This document shows, one piece after another, positions 11,210-20,504 of a stretch of DNA of 64,000 nucleotides. The notes below the pieces were generated by a model that saw only the letters and a list, made by a program, of their open reading frames with translations, did no database searches and had not been told where the DNA came from. Where the stretch lies: contig NC_134570.1 in NCBI RefSeq assembly GCF_050947875.1, positions 205,302,250 to 205,366,249 of the forward strand, written 5' to 3'. Positions within the stretch are counted from its first letter, which is position 1. Every line of letters starts with the position of its first letter. Made by a program: the position numbers and the translations under genes. Source of the stretch: Dermacentor variabilis (Eukaryota; Arthropoda; Arachnida; Ixodida; Ixodidae).

Positions 11210-12312
11210 TATGAGGAGGAGGCCGAGCTGCAACGTCAGCTATCCCGAACGAAATTTCTGGCTACTGCACTGATTCCGGCGTGCTGGTGGTGGCGGCGGC
11301 GGTGGTGGACGACGAAACTGCGGCATTACCGGGCGCTGGCGCGGCCGCAGAGGGGGAACGTGATGGCGGTCTACGGCGGCGTACGTCATCGCTTCCGGCT
11401 GAGGTTGCGGCGAATGAGGGAGTCCGAGTGACTGTGTGATCGCCCCGCGTACCACGTCAGCAATCCAAGCCACTCGAAGGTGCGGGGAAGGAAACAACTG
11501 AAGCTGCTCCCGCGCGACTGCTCTGATGGTCTCGCGCAGGGCGTCGGTGCCCAATTATTCAACTTCGGCGTTGTTTGTTGGGATCGTGTGGCGGTTGAAT
11601 TGCCGATTCCGCATTTCCAGAGTTTTCTCGGTGGTGGTGGCCTCGCAAAGAAACTCTTCGACGGTCTTCGGTAGGTTTCGTACGATTCCGGTGAAAAGCT
11701 ATCGCTTGACTCCACGCATGAGTAGGCGAACTTTCTTCTCCTCGCACATTTCCGGGTTGGTGTGTTGGAATAGACGGGTCATTTCTTTTGTAAAAATGGC
11801 AATGTTCTCGTTTGGTAGCTGCAATCGCGCTTCCAATAGGACTTCGGCCCTTTCTTTGGGGACAGCGCTCATGAAGGGCCTCAGGAAGGCATAAGCGGAA
11901 TAGGTCTCACGTTATAAGGGTGGACTCTCGGTTCTCGAACCATGTCCTCGCGGCATCTTCAAAGGAGAAGTACACATGGCGCAACTTTTCCTCAAACGTC
12001 CAGTTCTTAAAGGCTTGGATCCTTTCGAAATTCTCGAGTCATGTTCCTGGATCGTCTGACGAAGCTCCACGGAAGGTATGTGGCTCCCTGGGTTGTTAAA
12101 GCACGATGGGCGACGCTGAAGCTGTCATTTTTGTTGACTTGGCGACGATCTTCTTGGTCATCTCAGGCAAAAGCCCGTGCTCCGGGGGCAGTGCTTGCAG
12201 CCTGCGGCTACCTCGTTGCTCCTGGGTGAGGTTGATGTTCTCTTCCGCACTCGGGCTTGGATAACGTCTTTGCGGGGCGTCCTGTACATGAATGAAAAGT
12301 ACCTCCACCAGA
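11210..12312 (-). pseudogene. gypsy gag remnant downstream of its 5' LTR
   Basis: On the minus strand, directly after the LTR, a leader with TGGTGGAGGTACT precedes a Gag frame. Recognisable blocks run leftward: QDAPQRRYPSPSAEEN near 12290-12240, RGSRRLQALPPEHGLLPE near 12220-12160, the capsid core with ARTWFENREST near 11940, RAEVLLEARLQLPNENIAIF near 11850-11790, RNLPKTVEEFLCEATTTEK near 11680-11620, and an RVAWIADVVR block followed by a proline run near 11470-11280. Stops and frameshifts break it several times. The homology ends near 11210 before any CCHC knuckle, so protease and pol are missing. It shares the block order of the intact gag at 13028-14443 but is a different, older lineage. 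Confidence 0.8.
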
Positions 12313-12684
12313 TGCCATGTAGTAGCGACGGTAAAGAACACAGTAGCGAAACTGTGAATGACGAAACTAAGTTTTATTGGGCGAACCTGTGCGCACAAAA
12401 ACAGGCTGTATACTAAAAGCACAACGATAGCAGCGAGCACAGTCGGCGATCGTCGAAATCTGATGAGCGGGTCAAGCGCGTCGGCTTTTATACATGAGTC
12501 ATCGAAGGTATCAGAGTAATCACTGGTGGACGGGGGTCTTCCAGACGGTAGTACACAATTCGCGTCGCACATACATGCAATCACATAAAACAAGGTTCGG
12601 TGACAACAGACAGCAGATAGAACCATCGATAAAATTCGAGAAACTTCCGATACATACAGAAGCGTCCTGCGTTGAGCGATAACA
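12313..12684 (-). repeat. 5' LTR of a gypsy element
   Basis: On the minus strand it runs from TGTTATCGCTCA at 12684 to ACATGGCA at 12313, the TG...CA layout of an LTR, 372 bp. It holds a TATA box, TGTATAAAAGCC, at 12496-12485 and a polyadenylation signal, CCAATAAAAC, near 12375. The sequence just downstream, TCTGGTGGAGGTACT, resembles the leader of the intact element next door, TTTTGGTGGAGGTGCT, and marks the likely primer-binding site. No 3' partner LTR lies in the window. Confidence 0.7.
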
Positions 12685-12687
12685 TAT
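12684..12687. repeat. target site duplication, left (ATAT)
   Basis: ATAT directly before the left LTR; the same four bases directly follow the right LTR at 18571-18574. Confidence 0.75.
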
Positions 12688-13010
12688 TTCCACGTGCGTT
12701 TATTTCGGCTTCTAGTGACGCGAGCTACGCAGCTCGCGTCGCTGCGACGCGACCGGCGTCGCTGCGACGCAAGCGGCGTCGCTTGACGCGTTTCACTCAT
12801 GGACGCGAAACGTATATATACGGGACCACCACCTGCGCTGGCGCAGTCCGACGAACGCCCCAGACACGCTTGCTGCTTTTGCCGTCACCGCGTTGTTCGC
12901 TCGATTTCGGGCACAAGTTCGCCCATTAAGCTCTCGTTATGTCTAACGCCGACGCAGTGTCCCTTTCTGTCTGCCTGCGTGCCAGGTAGCTCACCGTCAC
13001 CTACGTGACA
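12688..13010 (+). repeat. 5' LTR of the 12.7-18.6 kb gypsy
   Basis: 323 bp ending ACGTGACA. It begins TTCCACG where the 3' LTR begins TGCCACG, so the leading TG has mutated to TT. It has 32 bp not found in the 3' LTR, in a CG-rich stretch near 12735-12766 built of GCGACGC-like units. This fits gain or loss of internal repeat units. Confidence 0.9.
12830..12838 (+). promoter_or_regulatory. LTR TATA box
   Basis: CGTATATATACGGG in the 5' LTR, and CGTATAAATACGGG at the same place (about 18374) in the 3' LTR. The position, mid-LTR and upstream of the shared transcribed part, fits the element's RNA polymerase II promoter. No transcript evidence. Confidence 0.6.
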
Positions 13011-13027
13011 TTTTGGTGGAGGTGCTT
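13011..13027 (+). other. leader with candidate primer-binding site
   Basis: TTTTGGTGGAGGTGCTT immediately follows the LTR. Both gypsy elements here share TGGTGGAGGTRCT at this place, where a tRNA primer would pair. It does not match any tRNA 3' end that I can name with certainty; a diverged tRNA-Trp site, TGGTGACC, is one option. Confidence 0.4.
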
Positions 13028-14443
13028 ATGCTCCGGACACCCCCTCAAAGCCGGGACACCAGCCCAAGTGCATCTGGAGCTGGCGACGCGGAAGACAGCT
13101 CCAGAGAAGACAAGAAGGAAGAAACCCGGAGCAGCCGCCGACTTCAAGGACTGCCGGCTGAATTAGGTCCACTACCTGCCCCTGGTCACCGTGTGAAGCA
13201 CCGCTCGACGTCACCAATGCAAGCCGCCACTACACCTGCGCCGCTCGTCGTCCAGCAGCCGCGAGTACCTCCGCTGTTCAGCGGCTCCACTTGCGAAGAT
13301 GTACAAGATTGGCTGGAACGTTACAAACGAGTTGCAACCTTCAACAAGTGGTCTGACGAAGACAAACATCGGAACGTCTTCTTCTCTCTCGAAGACTCTG
13401 CTAGAACCTGGTACGAGAACCAGGAGCTGTCACTTACAACGTGGGAGGCTTTCAAGAGGCACTTATCTGCAACTTTCGCAAGTATTCTGCGCAAAGAACG
13501 AACTGAGGCCTTGCTTCAAACTCGCCAGCAGCATCCAAACGCGTCCGTAACCGTTCTTGCGGAAGAAATGCAAAAGCTCTTCCGCCACGCGGGTGCCAAC
13601 ATGACTGAAGACAAGAAGCTTCAGTACCTTATGAGGGCCGTCAAGGAGCAACTTTTCGTCGCTCTCATTCGCAACCCGCCGAGGACCGTCGCCGAATGGA
13701 TTAGCGAAGCGGCCACTATCGAGAAGACGATCGAGCTTCGCGCAAAGCAATACGATCGCAACTTACGCGCGCCTCCGTCAGACTGCGACGACTCCCGAAG
13801 TACCTCCGCAGTGTCCCTTCGAGATACCATCCGTGCCATCGTGCGCGACGAGCTGCGCAAGTTGCTACCGGGTGCGCAACCACAAATATCCTGGCTCGCC
13901 GACGTTGTAAGGGACGAGGTACAACAAGCGCTGGGCACACTAGACCCTGCCGAAACGCCGCCAACCATATCGCCACCTTGCCAGGAGCCACGCGTTTCAA
14001 CTTACGCCGCCGCTCTGCAAAGCCAAGCGAGGCCGACCAGCTGGCGACGGGAAACGTACGCGCCACCTCAACGCAGCCAAGCCTACCCGCCACCGCCGCG
14101 TCTGCAGCAGGCCGTCCGCTCAAACACGTTTCGGCAAACCAACACGAGGAAGACTGACATCTGGAGAACCGCAGATCGACGACCGCTTTGTTTTCACTGT
14201 GGTGAAGCCGGCCACCTCCTAAGAGAATGCCCATACCGTCAGATGGGCCTCCGCGGGTACGACATCGACGCCCCACGACCTCTTCCTGGCCAACGGCCTC
14301 GAGAAATTGAAGCCTATCTTCGAGCGACCGAAGATACCACCCCACGCCGCTTCAGGCCCCCGTCACCCTACCGACGCCGTTCGTCTTCGCCGTACCAAGG
14401 GTACGCGAGGGAGAGGTCACCGAGCCCTCGTAGGGGAAACTAA
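13028..14443 (+). CDS. gag: gypsy Gag polyprotein
   Basis: The first ATG after the leader is at 13028, giving 471 residues; the same frame is open a little upstream but only through a TTG. Gag packages the element RNA into virus-like particles in the cytoplasm. The N-terminal part is low complexity and Ser-rich. The capsid core follows, with VQDWLERYKRVATFNKW around residues 94-110 and TWYENQELSLTTWEAFKRHL near 132-151. A charged and proline-rich linker precedes a single CCHC zinc knuckle, C-x2-C-x4-H-x4-C, at residues 388-401 (14189-14230). The tail is Arg- and Ser-rich. The frame is intact and ends TAA. Protease lies in another frame, so Gag-Pol would need frameshifting. Confidence 0.85.
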   Translation: MLRTPPQSRDTSPSASGAGDAEDSSREDKKEETRSSRRLQGLPAELGPLPAPGHRVKHRSTSPMQAATTPAPLVVQQPRVPPLFSGSTCEDVQDWLERYKRVATFNKWSDEDKHRNVFFSLEDSARTWYENQELSLTTWEAFKRHLSATFASILRKERTEALLQTRQQHPNASVTVLAEEMQKLFRHAGANMTEDKKLQYLMRAVKEQLFVALIRNPPRTVAEWISEAATIEKTIELRAKQYDRNLRAPPSDCDDSRSTSAVSLRDTIRAIVRDELRKLLPGAQPQISWLADVVRDEVQQALGTLDPAETPPTISPPCQEPRVSTYAAALQSQARPTSWRRETYAPPQRSQAYPPPPRLQQAVRSNTFRQTNTRKTDIWRTADRRPLCFHCGEAGHLLRECPYRQMGLRGYDIDAPRPLPGQRPREIEAYLRATEDTTPRRFRPPSPYRRRSSSPYQGYARERSPSPRRGN

Positions 14444-14544
14444 AGCCAGCGACGTCACGAGGTTTCGCCGCTCTCGAGCGAAGACCGAAAAACCCTCCTA
14501 CAACCACGACGCATTCCGCCGCCTCGACGAATTCCGACGCCTCG

Positions 14545-15279
14545 TTGCATTCCGACAACACGACGCGACACGACGCAGCGACGACACAAAACACGAAGCC
14601 GCCACCCCACACCACAAATTCGATGACGCGGCTGAAGGCCACAACAGCACCTTGCCACGAGGCTTCCACCAGACGCAGCCGCGACCGTGCGAAGCGACAG
14701 ACCGCACAGTCGGTGACCGATCGACATCGAACGCGAACACCAAGTGCCGACTTACAAGTTACCCTAGATGGACATCCAGTGGTTGCACTCGTCGACACCG
14801 GGGCCGACTACTCCGTCGTTAGTGGACGATTTTTGTCACAACTCAAGAAAGTCAAAACCGCATGGGAAGGTCCCCAAATGCGCACAGCAGGAGGCCACCT
14901 CATAACTCCGACGGGACGATGCACTGCGCGAGTGGCTGTTCACGGTCACACCTACCCTGTGAACTTCATCATCCTACAGCACTGCTCTCGCGACGTAATC
15001 CTCGGGATGGATTTCCTGAACGAAAACGGTGCGGTGATCGACCTGCAGACGAAAACCATAACACTGACGACAAAACGGTCAGAAAGAATGCAAAGCAATC
15101 ATTATCATCGCGCTGCGTTCACCATCCTCGACGATCAAGTGAGCCTCCCGCCAAATGCTGGCGTCATGGCACTCGTCGAAACCGACGCGTCCTTGCGGCG
15201 ATGCGATTGTCGAAGCGAACTTGCAGCTGCTTCTGGATCGCCAAATTTGCGTCACACGCAGTGTCGTCCACCTGCGTGA
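14545..15279 (+). CDS. gypsy aspartic protease region, frame-shifted from gag and RT
   Basis: The frame is one step back from gag. The first useful part starts near 14700; the upstream 150 bp is low-complexity His/Arg/Thr coding of uncertain reality, and the codon at 14545 is TTG, not a true start. Protease is clear from LQVTLDGHPVVALVDTGAD at 14749-14808, with the catalytic DTGA at 14794-14805, then an ILGMDFL block near 15001, which packs against the active site. It would cut Gag-Pol in the particle. After about 15190 this frame runs into nonsense, while homology continues in the next frame from about CGDAIVEANLQ. That points to a one-base indel within pol near 15185-15200. Confidence 0.8.
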   Translation: MHSDNTTRHDAATTQNTKPPPHTTNSMTRLKATTAPCHEASTRRSRDRAKRQTAQSVTDRHRTRTPSADLQVTLDGHPVVALVDTGADYSVVSGRFLSQLKKVKTAWEGPQMRTAGGHLITPTGRCTARVAVHGHTYPVNFIILQHCSRDVILGMDFLNENGAVIDLQTKTITLTTKRSERMQSNHYHRAAFTILDDQVSLPPNAGVMALVETDASLRRCDCRSELAAASGSPNLRHTQCRPPA

Positions 15280-18163
15280 AGGCAGAGCGGCTGTGCTAAT
15301 AACCAATTTCAGCACGGAACACAAGCACCTCAGCAGGGGTACGACGGTCACTTTCTTGGAAGAGTTCGCCGAAATAAGCGACGCATTAGCGCTCTCCGAG
15401 TCGTCCCATGAGGCGTCGTCGACGGTGGCTGGTGAGGTGAACTTCGACATTAACCCCGCCCTGCCTCAACAAAAGCAAGAAAAGCTACGTCGCCTTCTGC
15501 GATATTCCGAATGTTTTCCTAAGTCGTCGAGGATCCGGCAAACGCACATAGCGAAGCATCGCATTATAACCGATGAATCGACTCGTCCCGTCCGCCGAAG
15601 TCCCTACCGCGTTTCAGCGCGAGAACGTGAAATCATCAAGACACAAGTTGAAGAAATGCTTCGTGACGACGTCATTCAGCCGTCCAAGAGATGGTCTTCA
15701 CCCGTGGTGCTTGTAAAGAAGAAAGACGGTACCCTACGATTTTGCGTTGATTATAGGCGTCTCAACAGCGTCACAAAAAAAGACGTCTACCCACTTCCGA
15801 GAATCGACGACACGTTAGATCGACTGTACGGTGCCAAGTATTTTTCGTCCATGGACCTCCGGAGCGGCTACTGGCAGATTGAGATCGACGAGAGGGACCG
15901 TGAGAAGACTGCCTTCATCATGCCGGACGGTCTTTACGAATTTAAAGTCATGCCATTCGGACTATGCTCAGCGCCGGCGACATTTCAGCGTGTCATGGAC
16001 ACCGTGTTGTCTGGGCTGAAATGGCAGATATGCCTCGTATATCTCGACGACGTAGTCGTTTTCGCATCCACCTTCGACGAGCACCTTAATAGGCTGGAGA
16101 CCATGCTAGAGGCAATTAGGGTGTCGGGACTCACTCTGAAACCAGAGAAATGTCGTTTCGCCTACGAAGAGCTCCTGTTTCTCGGTCACGTAGTTAATCG
16201 CGAAGGCGTGCGTCCGGACCCCACAAAGACGGCAGCCATCGAAAGTTTCCCGATACCCAGTGAAAAGAAAACTGTCCGTAGATTTTTGGGGCTCTGTGCG
16301 TATTACAGGCGTTTTGTCCGAGATTTCTCTCGAATCGCAGAGCCTCTAACTCGCCTTACGAAAGCCGACGCGCGGTTCACATGGAGGAAGCCCCAAGTAG
16401 ACGCTTTTCGCGAACTTCAACGACGCTTGCAGTCAAGGCCAATACTCGGCCATTTCGACGAGAGCGCTGACACCGAGATCCACACGGATGCAAGCGGCAT
16501 AGGACTCAGTGCTGTGTTGATTCAAAAGAAGAACGGCCTGGAGCGAGCCATCGCCTACGCGAGCAGATCACTGTCGAAAGCCGAATTGAACTATTCGACG
16601 ACCGAAAAGGAATGCCTCGCTGTCGTTTGGGCGGTCACAAAATTTCGGCCGTATCTTTACGGGAAGCACTTCAAGGTCGTCAGTGACCACCACGCTCTGT
16701 GCTGGCTCGCTAACCTGAAAGACCCGTCAGGTCGTCTAGCTCGTTGGAGCCTGCGACTACAGGAGTTCGACGTCACCGTCGTGTATAAGTCAGGCCGAAA
16801 GCACACAGACGCCGACTGCCTTTCGAGAGCCCCTGTTGAATCCGCCCCAACCTGCGACGGTGACGACGATGCCTTCCTTGGGCCCATAAGCTCTAATACC
16901 TTCGCACAAGATCAACGTGCCGATCCTGATCTACGTTGTGTGGTTCAATATCTCGAAGGGAAGACCGATTCAGTGCCAAAGGCATTCAGACGCGCGCTTT
17001 CATCGCTATGCCTGCGCGACAATGTGCTTGTGAAAAAGAACTTCACGCCGTACAAAGCGGCATATCTACTCATCGTGCCAGTCAAGCTAAGGCAAGAGAT
17101 TTTAGAAGCGTCTCACGATGAGCCGACAGCAGGGCATCTGGGATTTACTCGAACTCTCAGAAGAATTCAAGAAAAATACTACTGGCCGGGCCTGAACGCA
17201 GACGTCACACGCTACGTGAAAACCTGCCGAGATGGCCAACGTCGGGAAACACCGCCTACAAGGCCAGCCGGCCTCCTGCAACCAATCGAGCCACCATGGA
17301 AACCATTCCAGCAGATAGGCATGAATCTGCTTGGCCCCTTCCCGACGTCTACTTGCGGGAACAGGTGGATAGTGGTAGCAACGGACTATCTGACGCGCTA
17401 TGCCGAGACAGCGGCGTTAGCATCGGGAAATGCAATCGAGGTCGCCAGAATCTTCATAAAGAACATCGTTGTCCGTCATGGTGCACCCGAGGTCCTTATT
17501 ACGGACAGAGGTACGGCATTCACAGCTGAACTTACGCAGCAGATTCTGCACTTGAGCCACACGAGCCATCGGCGCACTACAGCGTACCACCCGCAGACAA
17601 ACGGCCTTACGGAGCGTTTAAATAGAACCCTCGCCGACATACTCGCCTTGTATGTCGACGTCGGGCACAAGACTTGGGACGAAGTCCTTCCGTTAGTGAC
17701 GTTCGCCTACAACACCGCGCCACAGGAGACAACGCAGATGACGCCATTCGAGCTTGTCTTCGGTCGCCAAGTCGCCACGATGCTTGATGCGATGTTGCCT
17801 CACGTTGAAGACGACAATATCCATGCAGACATTGCCGGCTTCCTTCAACGTGCCGAGGAAGCTCGCCAGCTAGCCCGAATGCGTATTAAAGAGCAGCAAA
17901 GCATCGACGCCCGACTGTACAACCTACGACGACGAGACCAAGAATACCCACTTGGTGACCGCGTTATGGTGTGGACACCGATTCGTCGCCGCGGGCTTAG
18001 TGAGAAACTCCTGCGCCGTTACTTCGGGCCGTACAAGATAACTCGACGACTTGGACCGCTGGTGTACGAGGTTGTGCCCGATGGAGTGACGCAGTCACAG
18101 CGACGTCGCGCACGACCTGAGATGGTGCACGTCGCGCGCCTCAAGAAGTTTTTTGAGCGTTAG
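15155..18163 (+). CDS. pol: gypsy Pol: RT, RNase H, integrase
   Basis: The ATG at 15155 is only the first in frame; the protein should continue from protease. Domains by residue: RT about 183-370, with FCVDYRRLN and the YLDD box at 296-299 intact. RNase H about 440-560, with the first acid D445 in HTDAS and a DADCLSR end. The integrase zinc finger at 654-694 has His pair SHDEPTAGH but CRDGQ, where CRDCQ is expected, so Cys 694 is Gly. In the integrase core, N724 in GMNLLGPFP sits where the first catalytic Asp belongs; D784 (TDRGTAF) and E820 (LTER) are kept, spaced 60 and 36 as in DD35E enzymes. A GPYKI motif marks the C-terminal GPY/F module. RT looks usable, integrase does not. Confidence 0.9.
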   Translation: MLASWHSSKPTRPCGDAIVEANLQLLLDRQICVTRSVVHLREGRAAVLITNFSTEHKHLSRGTTVTFLEEFAEISDALALSESSHEASSTVAGEVNFDINPALPQQKQEKLRRLLRYSECFPKSSRIRQTHIAKHRIITDESTRPVRRSPYRVSAREREIIKTQVEEMLRDDVIQPSKRWSSPVVLVKKKDGTLRFCVDYRRLNSVTKKDVYPLPRIDDTLDRLYGAKYFSSMDLRSGYWQIEIDERDREKTAFIMPDGLYEFKVMPFGLCSAPATFQRVMDTVLSGLKWQICLVYLDDVVVFASTFDEHLNRLETMLEAIRVSGLTLKPEKCRFAYEELLFLGHVVNREGVRPDPTKTAAIESFPIPSEKKTVRRFLGLCAYYRRFVRDFSRIAEPLTRLTKADARFTWRKPQVDAFRELQRRLQSRPILGHFDESADTEIHTDASGIGLSAVLIQKKNGLERAIAYASRSLSKAELNYSTTEKECLAVVWAVTKFRPYLYGKHFKVVSDHHALCWLANLKDPSGRLARWSLRLQEFDVTVVYKSGRKHTDADCLSRAPVESAPTCDGDDDAFLGPISSNTFAQDQRADPDLRCVVQYLEGKTDSVPKAFRRALSSLCLRDNVLVKKNFTPYKAAYLLIVPVKLRQEILEASHDEPTAGHLGFTRTLRRIQEKYYWPGLNADVTRYVKTCRDGQRRETPPTRPAGLLQPIEPPWKPFQQIGMNLLGPFPTSTCGNRWIVVATDYLTRYAETAALASGNAIEVARIFIKNIVVRHGAPEVLITDRGTAFTAELTQQILHLSHTSHRRTTAYHPQTNGLTERLNRTLADILALYVDVGHKTWDEVLPLVTFAYNTAPQETTQMTPFELVFGRQVATMLDAMLPHVEDDNIHADIAGFLQRAEEARQLARMRIKEQQSIDARLYNLRRRDQEYPLGDRVMVWTPIRRRGLSEKLLRRYFGPYKITRRLGPLVYEVVPDGVTQSQRRRARPEMVHVARLKKFFER

Positions 18164-18261
18164 CGGACTAACAGACATTCCTTTTTTTTTTCGTTATCCT
18201 TGGTTGATTGCATGCTTACAAGTTTCTTGTTTTCTTTAGCATCGGGGCGATGCTTTTTCAC

Positions 18262-18279
18262 GGGGGGGGGGGGGGGTAA
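18262..18279 (+). other. polypurine tract before the 3' LTR
   Basis: A run of about 15 G ends three bases before the 3' LTR. Its position fits the plus-strand primer of reverse transcription. Most tracts in this group are mixed A/G, so the pure G run may have expanded by slippage. Confidence 0.6.
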
Positions 18280-18570
18280 TGCCACGTGCGTTTATTTCGG
18301 CTTCTAGCGACGCGAGCTACGCTGCGACGCAAGCGGCGTCGCTTGACGCGTTTCACTCATGGACGCGAAACGTATAAATACGGGACCACCGCCTGCGCTG
18401 GCGCAGTCCGACGAACGCCCCAGACACGCTTGCTGCTTTCGACGTCACCGCGTTGTTCACTTGATTTCGGGCACAAGTTCGCCCATTAAACTCTCTTTAC
18501 GTCTAACGCCGACGCAGTGTCCCTTTCTGTCTGCCTGCGTGCCAGGTAGCTCACCGTCACCTACGTGACA
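18280..18570 (+). repeat. 3' LTR of the 12.7-18.6 kb gypsy
   Basis: 291 bp, TGCCACG to GTGACA, with the conventional TG...CA ends. It is followed by ATAT at 18571-18574, matching the left flank. A TATA-like CGTATAAATACG lies at about 18370-18381. Confidence 0.9.
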
Positions 18571-18639
18571 ATATGTTAGGCGGTGAAACGCGGTCACTCG
18601 ATAAAGATAAACAAGTACGCTTGTCAGTGTATATAGGTA

Positions 18640-19460
18640 CGGTTCTTCTAAAGGGGAGAGGGAGTGAGGTCGGTGGGCGAGGTAACGAACGAGGGTGTGC
18701 TAGCGGCGGGGGTGCAGAATTAGATATGGGTGGCTCCGTGCGTCAGCCGGTTAACGTGCCACTGTATGTTCTTTTTTTCGTGGAAGAGGCCTCGACGACG
18801 AGAGGGCAGGGGAGGGGGGATATTATTTGCTCCGCTGGAGGTCAGTGAACTATCCTCTCTGAAAAGAAAGAATAAAAGGAGCGACAGATAATACTGCTTG
18901 TGGAAAAAAAATGGATAGACATTGAAAAGAAGAACGAAAGAAAGGAAGAGAGAAGAAAATCTAAGTAACCCGATTAGAAATAAATATAATAACTAGGCGC
19001 TGTTGTCTACAGTTTGAAATTTAGCGTAGCGAATAGGTTTGAAATAAATTTCGAACTATAGACAACAGCACGTAGTTATTTTTATTTCAAATTTGCTTGC
19101 TTTGTTTTTCTATCTCTCTTCCTTTCTTTCCTTTGTTTATTTATATATTGATTGATTTTCTTTTTCACAAGCATCAATTTCTGCCGCTACTTTTATTCTT
19201 TCTTTTTTAGAGAGACGCTAGTTCACTGACCTGCAATAGACCACATATCCCCCCCCCCTCGGGCCGTCCAGGTCTCTTTCACGAAAAAAAGAAACCTAGA
19301 GTGACGCGGTAACCGGCTGACACTACACGCTACCTCGCATTGCTCCACCGACATTGGATAGCACCCATTTCTTTTCAATTCTGCGCCCTCGCCGCTAACA
19401 CACCTTCGTTCAATGCCTCGCCTACCGGCATTACTCCCTCGCCCCTTTAGAAGAACGGTA
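18640..19460. mobile_element. large foldback (inverted-repeat) element
   Basis: The left arm (about 18640-19020) and right arm (about 19046-19460) are inverted copies of each other. Paired landmarks: GGTTCTTCTAAAGGGG at 18641 against its complement at about 19443; TCAGCCGGTTA at 18744 against 19311; AGGTCAGTGAACTA near 18839 against 19223; AACTAGGCGCTGTTGTCTA at 18991 against 19060-19076. Identity is roughly 75-80% by eye, with indels. The loop is about 25 bp. Further weaker pairing may extend outward to about 18610 and 19520. There is no coding capacity. It could be a foldback transposon, or two inverted copies of one repeat. Confidence 0.75.
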
Positions 19461-20054
19461 ACTATATGTACTGTGCCCCGGAAAGCATATGTCACCTTGA
19501 AAAAGACAGGTCCACTTGTCGAAACAATGGCTCCGGCTTTCACCTTGTTCTCGTTGTGCTCATCCAGATCAACAAATGAATTAAAAACAAATGTAAACAC
19601 GTTCCCCGCGAAGTAGAAGCTCCACTTACCTCACAATGATTCCTCTGTCTCTTCATGTGTGGGCTTCCTGACGCTGTCGATTCAGCTATGGCTTCCTCAC
19701 CCTAGAGTAAGTCTTCGAAGAACATGACCAGTTCTTGGAGTTCATTCTTGGCTATTATAATACAGTGTATTTTAACGTTGGAATTCTGCGGTTAAACCAA
19801 CCGCACACTTAAGTAATCGCCGGTTAGTAATCTCGTTTTACTTTCGGATAAAGTGCAATCGCGGAACGCCGAATTCGATATTTCAAAAGGACTTCTTCGG
19901 CTAGTTGATGCCTAGATTCCCTAGGTATACGTGATCATGGCGCGAAATGTACAAAAATAAATGTATTTCTCCCCACAATACAGCATACCTAGGAAACCGA
20001 AGTGTATGTCACGCAGCACGGAACAATAACCTCCGGGCCCGCGCTAACCGTCTT
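19461..20054. other. no recognisable gene
   Basis: AT-rich; no motif recognised. The part up to about 19520 may be an outer extension of the foldback arm. Confidence 0.45.
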
Positions 20055-20235
20055 GAAATTTTAACGCGATAGCGTTAAGGAGCTCGTGTCGCAGAAATGC
20101 GGGTGTCGTCGGCGGCGTTGGCCATGAGCGAAAAAAGCGGGAGGCAATTCATAAATAAAAACAACTTGCAAGATGGGCTGGGTGGGAATCGAACCAGGGT
20201 CTCCGGAGTCTGAGACGCTACCACTCAGCCATGAG
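20055..20235 (-). mobile_element. tRNA-derived SINE (Ruka-like)
   Basis: On the minus strand it begins CTCATGGC with an RNA polymerase III A box, TGGCTGAGTGGT (20231-20220), and a B box, GGTTCGATTCC (20195-20185). A GCCCATCTTGCAAG stretch, the body, and the hairpin end TTAACGCTATCGCGTTAA at about 20060-20077 follow. The A/B box spacing is that of a tRNA. The copy at 23263-23460 is the same family. Ruka is the tRNA-related SINE described from Rhipicephalus; I assign it by memory of its type, not by alignment. Transcription would be driven by the internal boxes. Confidence 0.7.
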
Positions 20236-20327
20236 TTTTTTTTTCTTTAGCTGGCCGTTGTTTTCTTTATTTTTTTTAAACATAGCAGGTAAGATGCACT
20301 GAAGCATTCTGGTTTTACACCTTTCAC

Positions 20328-20504
<177 letters not shown>

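Larger units (their letters stand above)
12688..18570 (+). mobile_element. Ty3/gypsy LTR retrotransposon, nearly complete
   Basis: A 5.9 kb element bounded by two similar LTRs and a 4-bp ATAT duplication. Order: 5' LTR, leader, gag, protease, RT, RNase H, integrase with a GPY/F tail, G-rich tract, 3' LTR. This is the gypsy order, with integrase after RNase H. No envelope frame is present. The LTRs differ by roughly eleven substitutions over about 290 bp, plus one 32-bp indel, so insertion was fairly recent. Lesions in the protease-RT junction, integrase zinc finger and integrase active site suggest it is no longer autonomous. It is the best-preserved LTR element in the window. Confidence 0.9.

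Noticed and set aside
12096..12800. 234-codon minus frame as a membrane protein
   Set aside because: It runs through the 5' LTR into the gag of the minus-strand gypsy; hydrophobic wording comes from LTR sequence.
13716..14345. 209-codon minus frame across gag
   Set aside because: Shadow of the gag frame, no motif.
20185..20231. Functional tRNA gene
   Set aside because: A and B boxes are present but no acceptor stem forms; the unit continues into a SINE body.
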